A stretch of DNA of 64,000 nt. Origin: a bacterium (lineage in GTDB: Bacteria; JAJVIF01). The translations under genes were made by a program, and so were the position numbers. Under the pieces are notes generated by a model, which was given only the letters and a program-made list of their open reading frames with translations, had not been told where the DNA came from and made no database searches. Within the stretch, counting starts at the first letter, position 1, and each line of letters starts with the position of its first letter. The stretch covers positions 1,302,001 through 1,366,000 of the forward strand of contig JAJVIF010000001.1 of the NCBI GenBank assembly GCA_022072165.1. Reading direction: 5' to 3'. Shown piece by piece: positions 15,609 to 24,934 of this stretch.

Positions 15609-18600
15609 TCAGGACTTCCTTGGCGCGGCCTTCCCGGCTGGTTTCCTCCTGGCTGTGGCAGTCGCTTTGGTTGCAGGCGCTTTCGCCTTCGCGACAGGTT
15701 GTTTCGCAGTTCCTGATTTCGCTGCGGCTTTCTTCAGCGCGGCTTTTTCCAGTGCGGCTTTTTTGGCGACTTTCGCGACCCCGTTCGTCGCTGGTGCCAC
15801 CTCGCCAGGTTCCGGGACCAGGTCGCCAGTAAAGAGCGCCTCGTTGTTGAAAATGAGCTTCAGGTAGTGGCCGGTGTAGCTGCCATCGACTTCGGCCACC
15901 TGACGTGGCGTGCCGGTGGCGATGATCTGTCCGCCGCCGGCCCCACCTTCTGGCCCAAGATCAATGACATGGTCGGCATTGGCGATGACATCGAGGTTGT
16001 GCTCGATGACCACAACACTGTTGCCGCGATCCACCAGACGATCCATCACGCCCAGGAGCTTCTGGACATCGAAGTAGTGGAGTCCGGTGGTGGGCTCATC
16101 GAGGACGTAGAGGATGTCGCCGGTCTTGACCTTGCTTAGCTCGAAAGCAAGCTTCACCCGCTGGGCTTCGCCACCGGAGAGGGTCGTGGCGGGTTGTCCC
16201 AGACGGATATAGCCGAGCCCCACATCGCTGATGACCTGGAACTTCTTGGCAATCGCCGGGATCGTGCTGAAGAACTCCACTGCTTCATCCACGGTCAGCG
16301 CCAGGACCTCGGCAATGCTCTTGCCCCGGTACTTCACTTCCAGGGTTTCCCGGTTGTAGCGCTTCCCCTGGCAGGATTCGCAGACGACATAGACATCGGG
16401 GAGGAAGTGCATCTCGATGCGGAGCACCCCATCGCCTTCGCAGGTCTCGCAACGACCGCCCTTGACGTTGAAGCTGAACCGCCCGGGGGCATAGCCCCGG
16501 ACCTTGGCCTCCCGGGTGTTGGTGAAGAGGTCGCGGATTTTGTCGAAGACTTTGGTGTAGGTCGCCGGATTTGACCGGGGGGTACGGCCGATGGGCGATT
16601 GGTCCACGACAATCACGCCATCCAGCTGCTCCAGTCCTTCGAGCTTTTTGTGCGCCCCCGGACGATCGGTCCGGAGTCCGAAGTGGTGCGCCACGGAGCG
16701 GTAGAGGGTTTCGTTGACCAGGGAGGATTTGCCGGACCCGGACACCCCAGTGACCGCACACAACACTTTGAGGGGAAACTTCGCCGTGACCTGTGCGAGG
16801 TTGTTGTGCGACGCCCCTTTGATGGTGATCCAGCCCTGGGGTTTGCGGTAGGTCTGCCGGTAGAGGTCGCGAATCCCCTTGCCGTACTTGAGATTGAGGA
16901 ACCGTCCGGTGGGCGACTCCGGGATCCCCATCAGTTCCGTGGGCGTCCCCGCGCCGACAATCCGACCGCCATGCTCACCCGCCGCCGGTCCCAGGTCGAT
17001 GAGATGGTCGGCAGCGAGGATCGTGTCCTCATCGTGCTCCACGACAATGACCGTGTTTCCCAGGTCGCGGAGATTCTTCAGGGTCCGGATGAGCCGGTCG
17101 TTATCCCGTTGATGGAGCCCGATTGTCGGTTCATCCAGGATGTAGAGCACGCCGGTGAGGTTGGACCCAATTTGGGTCGCGAGGCGGATCCGCTGCGCTT
17201 CCCCGCCGGAGAGTGTGGTGGCGTTGCGATGGAGGGTGATGTAGTCGAGGCCGACATCATTGAGGAAAGCAATGCGGTCGCGGATTTCCTTCATCACCTG
17301 CGACGCGATCTGCATCTTCATCGAGGGGAGCTGGAGGGTATTCACGAACGCCAGGAGCTCCCCAATGGTGCTGCGGGTCATTTCATCGATGTTGAGGCCT
17401 CCCACACGCACCGCGAGGGGGAGGGGCTTCAGGCGGGTTCCCAGACAGGCAGGGCATGGCTTGTCTGCCATGTACTGCTCCAGCACTCCCCGAATGTAGT
17501 CACTGGAGGTTTCCAGAAAACGCTGATTCAGATAAGCGATGACCCCCTCGAACAGGTGGAGCCCCCGACGCCGTTGCCCTGCGGCATTCAGGTAGGTGAA
17601 CTTCACCCGGACCGGTTCATCGAGGCCGTAGCAGAGTCGCTGGAAGGACTCCTCCGGCACGTTGTCGAGGGGGGTCTGGGGATCGATGCCGATGACTTCA
17701 CCCGCCGCTTCGATCAGCGACTGCAGGTAGCTCCCAGCGCTCCCTTTCCAGGGGAGGAAGCCCCCCTGACTGAGGGAGCGACTCCGGTCGAACACCAGTT
17801 CGGGGTCGATTTCCTGCAGGCTCCCGAGGCCTTTACAGGTCTCGCAGGCACCGTAGGGAGAGTTGAACGAAAAGAGCTTCGGCGTGATTTCCCCGAAGCT
17901 CAGATTGCAGGAGGGGCAGGCGAACTGCTCGGAATAGACCACATCCCGTCCCTCATCGACGAGATGGACATAGAGCAGTCCCTCACCGTACTTCAGGGCG
18001 GTCTCGACCGACTCGGTGAGTCGCTGTTGCTGCTCGGCGTTCAGCGAGAGACGATCCACCACGATTTCGATGTCATGGATGGCATAACGGTCGATCTTGA
18101 TGTCATCGGACAGATGATGGATTTTACCGTCGACCCGGACCCGGGAGAAGCCCTCTTTGGTGAGGTCCTGCAGGAGCTGTGTGTAGTTTCCCTTACGAGC
18201 ACGGACCACCGGGGCCAGAATCAGCACCTTCGTATCGAGGGGCATCGTGAGAATGTGGTCCACGATTTCCTGCGGACTCTGGGGCGTGATCGGTCGCTGA
18301 CAGGCCGGGCAGTGTGGGTCCCCTACTCTGGCGAACAACAGGCGGAGATAGTCGTAGATCTCGGTGACGGTCCCGACTGTCGAGCGGGGGTTCCGGCTGG
18401 AGGCTTTTTGGTCAATGGAAATCGCCGGTGAGAGCCCATCGATGAAATCGACATCCGGCTTGTCCATCTGCCCCAAAAACTGCCGGGCGTAGGAAGAGAG
18501 GGACTCGACATAGCGCCGCTGGCCCTCCGCATAGATGGTGTCGAACGCCAGGGAGGACTTGCCGGACCCCGAAAGTCCGGTGATGACGACCAGCTGGTCG

Positions 18601-18680
18601 CGGGGGATATCGACATCGACGTTTTTGAGGTTGTGCTGCCGCGCCCCCCGTACCGAAATGACCTGCTTACCCGGTGTCAT
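15609..18680 (-). CDS. uvrA: UvrA excinuclease subunit A with a basic C-terminal tail
   Basis: UvrA is the damage-recognition ATPase of nucleotide excision repair. Both ABC modules are complete: Walker A GLSGSGKS and GVSGSGKS, two signature motifs (LSGGEAQR twice) and zinc-finger cysteines in [24 protein letters not shown] and CESCQGKR. At 1023 residues it is about 70-80 longer than usual. The excess lies after the normal GSYTGHYLK end and is a Lys/Ala/Thr/Pro-rich tail with H1-like AAKSG and KKAA repeats, which could add nonspecific DNA binding. AAGGGGA precedes the ATG. It is followed closely by ogt and is divergent from the solute-binding fusion gene. Confidence 0.96.
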   Translation of the reverse strand: MTPGKQVISVRGARQHNLKNVDVDIPRDQLVVITGLSGSGKSSLAFDTIYAEGQRRYVESLSSYARQFLGQMDKPDVDFIDGLSPAISIDQKASSRNPRSTVGTVTEIYDYLRLLFARVGDPHCPACQRPITPQSPQEIVDHILTMPLDTKVLILAPVVRARKGNYTQLLQDLTKEGFSRVRVDGKIHHLSDDIKIDRYAIHDIEIVVDRLSLNAEQQQRLTESVETALKYGEGLLYVHLVDEGRDVVYSEQFACPSCNLSFGEITPKLFSFNSPYGACETCKGLGSLQEIDPELVFDRSRSLSQGGFLPWKGSAGSYLQSLIEAAGEVIGIDPQTPLDNVPEESFQRLCYGLDEPVRVKFTYLNAAGQRRRGLHLFEGVIAYLNQRFLETSSDYIRGVLEQYMADKPCPACLGTRLKPLPLAVRVGGLNIDEMTRSTIGELLAFVNTLQLPSMKMQIASQVMKEIRDRIAFLNDVGLDYITLHRNATTLSGGEAQRIRLATQIGSNLTGVLYILDEPTIGLHQRDNDRLIRTLKNLRDLGNTVIVVEHDEDTILAADHLIDLGPAAGEHGGRIVGAGTPTELMGIPESPTGRFLNLKYGKGIRDLYRQTYRKPQGWITIKGASHNNLAQVTAKFPLKVLCAVTGVSGSGKSSLVNETLYRSVAHHFGLRTDRPGAHKKLEGLEQLDGVIVVDQSPIGRTPRSNPATYTKVFDKIRDLFTNTREAKVRGYAPGRFSFNVKGGRCETCEGDGVLRIEMHFLPDVYVVCESCQGKRYNRETLEVKYRGKSIAEVLALTVDEAVEFFSTIPAIAKKFQVISDVGLGYIRLGQPATTLSGGEAQRVKLAFELSKVKTGDILYVLDEPTTGLHYFDVQKLLGVMDRLVDRGNSVVVIEHNLDVIANADHVIDLGPEGGAGGGQIIATGTPRQVAEVDGSYTGHYLKLIFNNEALFTGDLVPEPGEVAPATNGVAKVAKKAALEKAALKKAAAKSGTAKQPVAKAKAPATKATATARRKPAGKAAPRKS

Positions 18681-18830
18681 GTCTGCGGTCCCCTTTTGGC
18701 AGCCTGTTGGCCAATCTGCGAGTCTACCAGTCAGGCTTCCCTGCAGTGACGCGGTGAGGAGGTCGCGTGTTACGCTACCTTCTGCCGGTGGACTCGGGGA
18801 CGCATCATACTAAACATCTGTAACCCTGGC

Positions 18831-21800
18831 ATGACCCTCCTTCGGGGCTCCGCTTGCGGGGCCTGCATCCTACTGTTCGCTCTGTTGCTGCTGGCCCCGG
18901 CCAAGGGAGCGAGTGCGCCATTGCCTGCGCCTCCCGCCGACCTCGCCGCCCGATTTGCGCCGGTCGTGCCGTATCTCGCGCCGCTGTATGGCCCCTGCGC
19001 GACCAGGGTCCTGCAGGTCCGTGAGGACCGCCTCTATCTGGAAGAAGTGCCGGGAGTTCAGCCAGGGGATCTCTTCGCGATTTATCCGCCGGGGACCATT
19101 CTGCTGGGACCGCAAGCCACGCAGCCCCGACCCGACGCTCTCACAACAATCCGGGTGATGAGAACTACTGAAGGTGTCGTGGAGGCCCTTTTTGATGGGG
19201 ATCCGACAGCAGTGCCGACCTTCGCGCCCGCGCTGCGGGTACTGACAGGTCGTGCTCTGGCGGTGGTCTGGACACCCCCGCCCGCCGAACTCGCGCCGCT
19301 GGTCGAACACTGGCGACTCACACATCATCTCTATGACCAGTTACTGGCGACTGTCCCGATTCCCCTCACTTCGCAGTCGCCGCCGGATGCTCTGCCAGAT
19401 CAGGTGCCATCGCACCCTGCGCTGGTGCAACTCCCTGCCACCGAACAACTCCTGGTGACTCCGGAGGCTGGCGGATTGCTGCTGCGCTGGTCATCGGCCT
19501 ATGTCGACTCGCAGCCGCCGCTGCGACTCGCTCTGCCCCTGCGCGATGTCCGCCTGACACCCCTCTACGATGCGTTGCCCGGCTCCTCCTGGGCCGGGGA
19601 GTCCCTGCAAGGGGCGGTTTCCTATCGGCTTCCGACACCGATCTGCGACTGCACCGACTCCGCGCCTTCAGCTCCAGATGACAGCTTCTGGTGTCTGACC
19701 CCGGTGAGCCTGATCCGGCTCCGCCTGGAACATGCGCGGCTGTCGGTGACCGGGCACTGGCCGCTCGACCTGCCCCAGGAACCACCGTATGGAAGGCAAG
19801 GAGCGGGTCTGCTTCGCTGGGTGCCTTCCAGAGAGGGCGACCTCCTCCTGGTGCATCGTGGCCAGGGCGGTGCCGGGCAACTCTGGCGCTGGACCGGTTC
19901 GACTGTGCGGTGGGAACGGGAATTCGAAGGGATTCCGCTCCCGGCGCCTCACGGCATGGATACAGTCAGCACAGCGCAGGATGGAAGCGGTGCTGGTCGC
20001 TTTCATCGGCCTGCCGCGTATGCGACAGCCCTCCTGTCGCCGTTGCGGGGAGTGGTAGCGGATGCGTCGGTGCAGGTTGGGGTTGATGGCACCGGCACGT
20101 TGCGACTGACCCAACCTGATGGCACGCGCGCTGAAACCAGAGCGGGGGGCTTTAGCGGTCCCGTGCTGCTGACTTCCACGATGCTGTATGCCGCGACCGG
20201 TCAGGCCGTGATGCGATATCCCCGGAATGCCGAGGGACGTCCACAGGATGCAGGACAACGGTCGGTGCAGCTGCCAGGCTGGCCAGTGGCCCTCTGGCAG
20301 GCGAACGACATGCTTTGGGCGCTGGTGACACGACCTGGCGGAGATCAGCTCCTCGTGCAGGTGCCACAGGAGGGATGGTCGGCTCCCGGCAGGTCCTCCC
20401 AGGCATCGGGGTGGCCGACTCCTGGAGGGGTCGGGCGGCTGGGACTCGCGACTGATCGACTTGATCTGACACCCGAAGGAGCGCTGACCCCGGATGAGCG
20501 CCGTCTGACAAGCGCGCTCTACGACACTCCGGCGCAGTTGTTGCCGGATGGCAAGACCTGGCCCCTCGCAGCCGTACAGATCAGTCGCAATTCAGCAGGA
20601 GATGTGTGGGAACTCGAGTTGCAGAAGGGACTCCGCTGGCCCGATGGCAGCGCTGTCACTGCAGAGGCGCTCCGGGCAGGCTGGGAACGGACAGCTCGCG
20701 CCCATCCGCTGGGAGCGCCGGCGATGAGCCTGCTGGTGGGGTACCGGGAGTTTCGTCAGGGACCTGCCACCGGCATTTCGGGTATCGATGTCATCGACAG
20801 TTCCCGTCTTCGTTTGCGTCTTACTCAACCGGAGCTGCGATTCGACAGCTATCTGGCGGACCCGGTCTTCGCGCTGGTGCGGGGCGACCGGAAGGTCCTG
20901 CAGGGTGGGGGCGTCTCGGTGTCGTATCGCCAGGGAACCGGCCCATTCCAGCCCGTCCGACTCCAGGAGCAGACCCTGGAACTGGCCCGCCAGCCAGGAC
21001 ACAGTGCGGGGCTCCCGCCACTCACACAATGGCGCATCGATTTACTCAGTCGCCAGGAGGCGGTCCATCGCACCTATCTGGCGGGTCGTCTGGATGTCGC
21101 CAGTGTCCCCGCTGGCGAGTGGTCCACTTTTGCAGTCCGCCAGGACATGGCGCGGCAACAGTTGAGCTTCGTCAGTTCGGCGACCCTGGGGCTGCTGGTG
21201 AATCCTGCCAGTCCCCGGTGGAGTCGTGACCTGCCAACACGTCAGGGCTTGCTGGCTTCTCCGAATCTGGAAGCCTTGCGTGAAGTGACCCTGGGTGGCC
21301 TGGTCGCACCGGCGCGGGGGCACTTTGCCGATCGCCTGGGGCTCCCTGCGGCTCAGGCTGCCCGGGCAGCGGCGGTGACTCCCGGCCCCCTGCGAGTATT
21401 GGTCCCGTCTCATCATCCTGATCTCTACGCGGCGGGAGTACGTATCCGAACCGAACTGGAAAGCAAGGATTCCCGGTGGCAGGTGCATCTGGTGCAACTG
21501 CCAGTGCGCGACCTGCTGACTCGTCGGCCAGACTGGGACCTGGCGCTTTGGGAATTCGGCGGACTGCCACAGCCCGTGCTGACAGAAGCGCTGGAGTTCA
21601 GAGCGCTCTGGACTCAGTGGGGGGGAGCGGTGAGTCCGGGGACCCCCGCGTATGGGCTGGAAGCCGAGCTGCTGCGTCAGGGCTGGTGGCGTCCGTTGGG
21701 GCACCCGCGGCAGTTATGGCTCAGAGATCCGGCGCTGCGGGGCTGGCTCGGACCGCAGCAGGCGCAGCCTGGCTGGGCTGCCGCCTGGTGGGAGCGCTAA
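18831..21800 (+). CDS. secreted propeller-like protein fused to a peptide-type solute-binding domain
   Basis: A 989-residue exported protein. A signal peptide covers about residues 1-28 (ACILLFALLLLAP core, cleavage near KGASA). Residues 30-180 form an unassigned domain resembling the FlgT C-terminal type. About 200-540 contain repeated Trp/Gly-rich blades that look like a beta-propeller. About 545-980 match family 5 solute-binding proteins of peptide transporters, with the KGLRWPDGSAVTAEALRAGW and GTGPFQP hallmarks. No ABC permease or ATPase is nearby. The histidine kinase gene begins five bases after its stop, so I infer that it senses a ligand or envelope state for the kinase. The domain boundaries are estimates from reading the translation. 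Confidence 0.72.
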   Translation: MTLLRGSACGACILLFALLLLAPAKGASAPLPAPPADLAARFAPVVPYLAPLYGPCATRVLQVREDRLYLEEVPGVQPGDLFAIYPPGTILLGPQATQPRPDALTTIRVMRTTEGVVEALFDGDPTAVPTFAPALRVLTGRALAVVWTPPPAELAPLVEHWRLTHHLYDQLLATVPIPLTSQSPPDALPDQVPSHPALVQLPATEQLLVTPEAGGLLLRWSSAYVDSQPPLRLALPLRDVRLTPLYDALPGSSWAGESLQGAVSYRLPTPICDCTDSAPSAPDDSFWCLTPVSLIRLRLEHARLSVTGHWPLDLPQEPPYGRQGAGLLRWVPSREGDLLLVHRGQGGAGQLWRWTGSTVRWEREFEGIPLPAPHGMDTVSTAQDGSGAGRFHRPAAYATALLSPLRGVVADASVQVGVDGTGTLRLTQPDGTRAETRAGGFSGPVLLTSTMLYAATGQAVMRYPRNAEGRPQDAGQRSVQLPGWPVALWQANDMLWALVTRPGGDQLLVQVPQEGWSAPGRSSQASGWPTPGGVGRLGLATDRLDLTPEGALTPDERRLTSALYDTPAQLLPDGKTWPLAAVQISRNSAGDVWELELQKGLRWPDGSAVTAEALRAGWERTARAHPLGAPAMSLLVGYREFRQGPATGISGIDVIDSSRLRLRLTQPELRFDSYLADPVFALVRGDRKVLQGGGVSVSYRQGTGPFQPVRLQEQTLELARQPGHSAGLPPLTQWRIDLLSRQEAVHRTYLAGRLDVASVPAGEWSTFAVRQDMARQQLSFVSSATLGLLVNPASPRWSRDLPTRQGLLASPNLEALREVTLGGLVAPARGHFADRLGLPAAQAARAAAVTPGPLRVLVPSHHPDLYAAGVRIRTELESKDSRWQVHLVQLPVRDLLTRRPDWDLALWEFGGLPQPVLTEALEFRALWTQWGGAVSPGTPAYGLEAELLRQGWWRPLGHPRQLWLRDPALRGWLGPQQAQPGWAAAWWER

Positions 21801-21805
21801 ACACC

Positions 21806-23827
21806 ATGTGGTCCTGGTTGCCCCCGACATGGAGGATCCCGATCTGGGTGAAGTTCACCGGCGCGTTCGGCGTGCTGGTGATGCTGTTTCTCTACATCCC
21901 ACTGGAAAGTCTGAATCGGATCAACCGACTCATTGGTGAGCAACAGGAACTGCAGTTGCAGGAGAGTGCAGGCGCGTTTGCCCGGCTCCTGGGGGAGCAG
22001 GCCCGGGGCATCGAAGCGAGCGTCCAGGGTGTCACGATGACGCGCTCTGTAGAACGGAACTGGAGTGCCTGGCGAGAAGCGATTGATGAGAGTTTCGCGG
22101 GGAGCAATCAGCTGGAACTTCAGAAGGCCATAGTCGAAAGCCAGATTGTGTCGGTCCTGGATTACCTGGCGCTGGTGGGGCCGCAGGGAGATCTGTACCT
22201 CGCCCATGGGGGTGCGGAAACGTACAACACACCGATCCCGTCCGGGTCCCTCCTGCGACAACTCTCCTTGTCGACCTACGCCCCAGAACAGGCGCAACGC
22301 CCGCGTCCCTCCTGGACCTGGGGGCTGGAGCACCATCCCCCATCGTCACCAGAAGGAAGCGGCCCTTTTCTCATGGTGGGGGGCCCGGTCTATCTGCCGG
22401 ATCTGACAGGACAGCGCTGGCGCTACGCCGGCTGCATTGTTGGTGGGCGTCGGCTGGTTGCGACTTCGTTGGGAAGCATGGTAGCGAGTTCCGAAGGGGA
22501 GCCCATGCAAGTGCTGCTGGGGCATCAGGATGGGAGTCTGATCTGGAGCACGCTGTCGCCGACTGCCGATCCGGACCGCCTCCTTGCTGATTTTCGCGCC
22601 CAGGACATGCTCCAGCCGACGATCAGACCGTATTGGTCGTCCGTGGGTGGCACGACCCATCTCGTGAGCGTCGTGGACCTGGGGGGAATTCCGGAGCAGG
22701 CACCGCAGTGGAAGGCTGGGGCACCGCTCCTCATTGCGATGCAGCCGGAAAATCGGTCTTCGATGCTGCTGAGCGACTTTCGGGAAGGGGTCACCTCACT
22801 CGCCATCGGGATCATTCTGTCGTCCTTTCTTCTCTCACCACTGTTGGCACTGCAGTTGTCGCGGCCAATGACCACGTTGACAGCGGCTGTGGAGCGCTAC
22901 GCCCGGGGCGAACAGGAGATCCCGCAAATCCCGGTGCCGCCAACCCGGGATGAGCTGGAGTCGCTGGGGCAGGCATTCAATGCCATGGTGGTGCAGCGCC
23001 AGGAAGCGGATGCCCGTCGTATCCGGGCGGAGAAGCTGGCGGTCTGGCGTGACATCGCGCAAAAGCTCGCCCACGAGATCAAGAATCCGCTGCAGCCGAT
23101 CCGGCTGCACATTGAATTGCTGGCGCGCATCGCGAAGCGAAATCCGGATGCGGTCGCCGCTCAGGTCCCAGAGGCCGCCGAACTCATCCTGATTGAAGTT
23201 GAGCGGCTCAAGCATCTGGCCGATGATTTCAGCAACTTCGCCCGGATGCCGCTGCCAATGCTCGCCCCCTGCCCGGTCGAACCGCTCCTGTGCCATGCCA
23301 TAGAACTGATGCAGCCCCAGTGGCCAGGCATTCCCATGACACTTGAGCCGGTCCCCAACCTGCCCCCCTATGCCCTGGATGCCGAAAAGCTGTCGCAGGT
23401 CCTGGTTAATCTGCTGAAAAATGCCGCAGAGGCCCTGCAGGACGGTGCAAGTGGAGAGCCGGGCATCGTGCTGCGGGTGGAGGAGCAACCGGACGGCGGG
23501 CTGGTGCTGTCGGTGACGGACACTGGTCCGGGGATTTCCGAAGAGGCACAGCCGCGACTCTTCACCATGTACTACACGACCAAGGAAGAGGGCTCGGGTC
23601 TGGGGCTCGCGATGGTGCAGCAAATCATGCTGGAGCATGGCGGCCAGGCAACCGTGGAGTCGGCCGTGGGGGTCGGCACCACCTTCCGGCTCTATTTTCC
23701 AGCATCGCTTCGCTTGACCCCCCAGGCATTGGGACCCGAAAATGCACCGCCCCCGGACGAGCCGGGGGCGGATGAGAGTGCAGTGCCGAACAAAGCGGCT
23801 AGCGGCTCGGATATCCCGGGAATGTGA
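21806..23827 (+). CDS. NtrY-like sensor histidine kinase
   Basis: A 673-residue membrane kinase. It has a first membrane helix at about residues 14-33, an extracytoplasmic sensor region of about 300 residues, a second helix near 333-355, a HAMP linker, the phospho-acceptor HisKA motif LAHEIKNPLQPIRLH, and an ATPase with N box NLLKNAAEAL, DTGPGIS and GSGLGLA. The kinase core resembles NtrY/AtoS-type enzymes. The reading frame is open upstream inside the previous gene, but the ATG at 21806 directly precedes the first helix. No response regulator lies next to it. The final 28 bases overlap the end of the convergent lipoprotein gene, whose hairpin terminator is inside this coding sequence. Confidence 0.92.
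   Translation: MWSWLPPTWRIPIWVKFTGAFGVLVMLFLYIPLESLNRINRLIGEQQELQLQESAGAFARLLGEQARGIEASVQGVTMTRSVERNWSAWREAIDESFAGSNQLELQKAIVESQIVSVLDYLALVGPQGDLYLAHGGAETYNTPIPSGSLLRQLSLSTYAPEQAQRPRPSWTWGLEHHPPSSPEGSGPFLMVGGPVYLPDLTGQRWRYAGCIVGGRRLVATSLGSMVASSEGEPMQVLLGHQDGSLIWSTLSPTADPDRLLADFRAQDMLQPTIRPYWSSVGGTTHLVSVVDLGGIPEQAPQWKAGAPLLIAMQPENRSSMLLSDFREGVTSLAIGIILSSFLLSPLLALQLSRPMTTLTAAVERYARGEQEIPQIPVPPTRDELESLGQAFNAMVVQRQEADARRIRAEKLAVWRDIAQKLAHEIKNPLQPIRLHIELLARIAKRNPDAVAAQVPEAAELILIEVERLKHLADDFSNFARMPLPMLAPCPVEPLLCHAIELMQPQWPGIPMTLEPVPNLPPYALDAEKLSQVLVNLLKNAAEALQDGASGEPGIVLRVEEQPDGGLVLSVTDTGPGISEEAQPRLFTMYYTTKEEGSGLGLAMVQQIMLEHGGQATVESAVGVGTTFRLYFPASLRLTPQALGPENAPPPDEPGADESAVPNKAASGSDIPGM
23747..23771 (-). 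terminator. hairpin terminator of the lipoprotein gene, inside the kinase coding region
   Basis: A perfect 10-base inverted repeat of CCGCCCCCGG with a 5-base loop. Read on the minus strand it is 28 bases past the lipoprotein stop and is followed by GCATTTTC, as in an intrinsic terminator. It encodes part of the Pro-rich C-terminal tail of the kinase on the plus strand. Confidence 0.55.
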
Positions 23828-24758
23828 AGCGATTCTCGCCGTCCCGCCCGATGATGTACGGATCTTCCACCGCCACGACACCGTAGGTGTTGTTCCAGAC
23901 AAGGCGGAGCGTAAAGCCACTTTCCGGATCGGTGATGGCGAAGGTGGTGTAGTCCTTGCCAAAGATGGTTTCAACAGATTCCGTCTGGACCACCCAGTAA
24001 GCCGACATCCCACCGAAGCTGTCGGTCCCCTGCGTCCCACTCCGCTCACCCTCGATGGGGGCGTAGCTGTTCGTGGTGAGGCGGAGGCCATCGTGGAACA
24101 CCAGCACCCGATTGATGTTGCCAGCCGGGCCCTTGTGCTGCATCACGATCATGTTGATCAGGGCGCATGTGGACTTGCTGTAGTTCCAGTTGAGGGTGAT
24201 CTCGGTGCTGTACGGGATCTGTTTTTCGTTGTACTCCCAGGTTCCCTCTGCGGAGAAGGTGAACTGACCGCCATTGGGGAGAACTGCGGTCTTGCCGAGC
24301 CAGGAGCCTGCCTCGATGGTGAGAGGCACCGCGCCGTAGGTCGGGTGCTCGATGTCAAACGTCCGATTCACGTTGTTGGCGTTGGCGTTGGTCTTGTTGA
24401 ACTTCAGGACATAGTCCGTCGCGTTCTTCGGGACGAACACCACACGACCATCGCAGTTCCGCTTGACACCAGAGATTTCCTTGTCACCGGTGCCAGAAAC
24501 ATCGGGATCGCCGGTCAGGCCGGAGTCGGGGGTGGGGGTCGGCGGGGTGCCGCCACCCAGCTGCAGGGTGTTGTCGGAGTCGTCTGAAGCTCCGGGGGGC
24601 ACGGCATCAGGAGTCTGATAACCGGGGTTAAAGACATCATCGGCGGGAGCCAGTTCAGGGGTGACATGGCCGACGGGACCGTTATGCCCCGAGTTACAAC
24701 CCCAGGCAATCAGGGCAGTCAGACTCAGGGTCAGGGCGATAAGCGACATGCGCTTCAT
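23799..24758 (-). CDS. lipoprotein of unknown function
   Basis: A 319-residue lipoprotein with a lipobox ending LIAWGC (Cys at about 21). A Pro/Thr/Asp-rich linker (about 30-95) follows and then a beta-rich domain with many aromatic and Asn residues. No enzymatic motif is recognised. The ATG at 24758 has GGAGG eight bases upstream and starts the signal peptide; a frame-open upstream start would add 16 residues without improving it. The domain may be an envelope adhesion or stabilising module, but that is only a guess. The 3' end overlaps the kinase gene by 29 bases, and the transcript ends in a hairpin within that gene. Confidence 0.8.
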   Translation of the reverse strand: MKRMSLIALTLSLTALIAWGCNSGHNGPVGHVTPELAPADDVFNPGYQTPDAVPPGASDDSDNTLQLGGGTPPTPTPDSGLTGDPDVSGTGDKEISGVKRNCDGRVVFVPKNATDYVLKFNKTNANANNVNRTFDIEHPTYGAVPLTIEAGSWLGKTAVLPNGGQFTFSAEGTWEYNEKQIPYSTEITLNWNYSKSTCALINMIVMQHKGPAGNINRVLVFHDGLRLTTNSYAPIEGERSGTQGTDSFGGMSAYWVVQTESVETIFGKDYTTFAITDPESGFTLRLVWNNTYGVVAVEDPYIIGRDGENRFTFPGYPSR

Positions 24759-24918
24759 GTAAGGGCCTCCAGGAACGGGTACAGGTGCTGTGCAGTCCGT
24801 CAACAATGTCCGGCGGGGGTGAACATTGGGCTTAGCCTCTTTATGGCCGATTTGGGGTGACTTAATCAGGCCGGGGATGCCGCGCCGCTGACGTCCCTCC
24901 GCGCAGCAGGCTGACGGG

Positions 24919-24924
24919 TATACT
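24919..24924 (+). promoter_or_regulatory. -10 box (TATACT) of ribBA
   Basis: TATACTCGCTT ends shortly before the ribBA ATG, with ten bases between the box and the start. The same TATACTCGCTT string precedes ribH. No FMN riboswitch-like sequence is seen upstream. Confidence 0.55.
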
Positions 24925-24934
24925 CGCTTCGCCT

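Noticed and set aside
16599-18431. 610-residue plus-strand frame opposite uvrA
   Set aside because: It lies wholly antisense to strongly conserved UvrA codons and shows no domain.
24759-24934. FMN riboswitch upstream of ribBA
   Set aside because: None of the conserved RFN element sequence blocks are recognisable in the 175-base gap.
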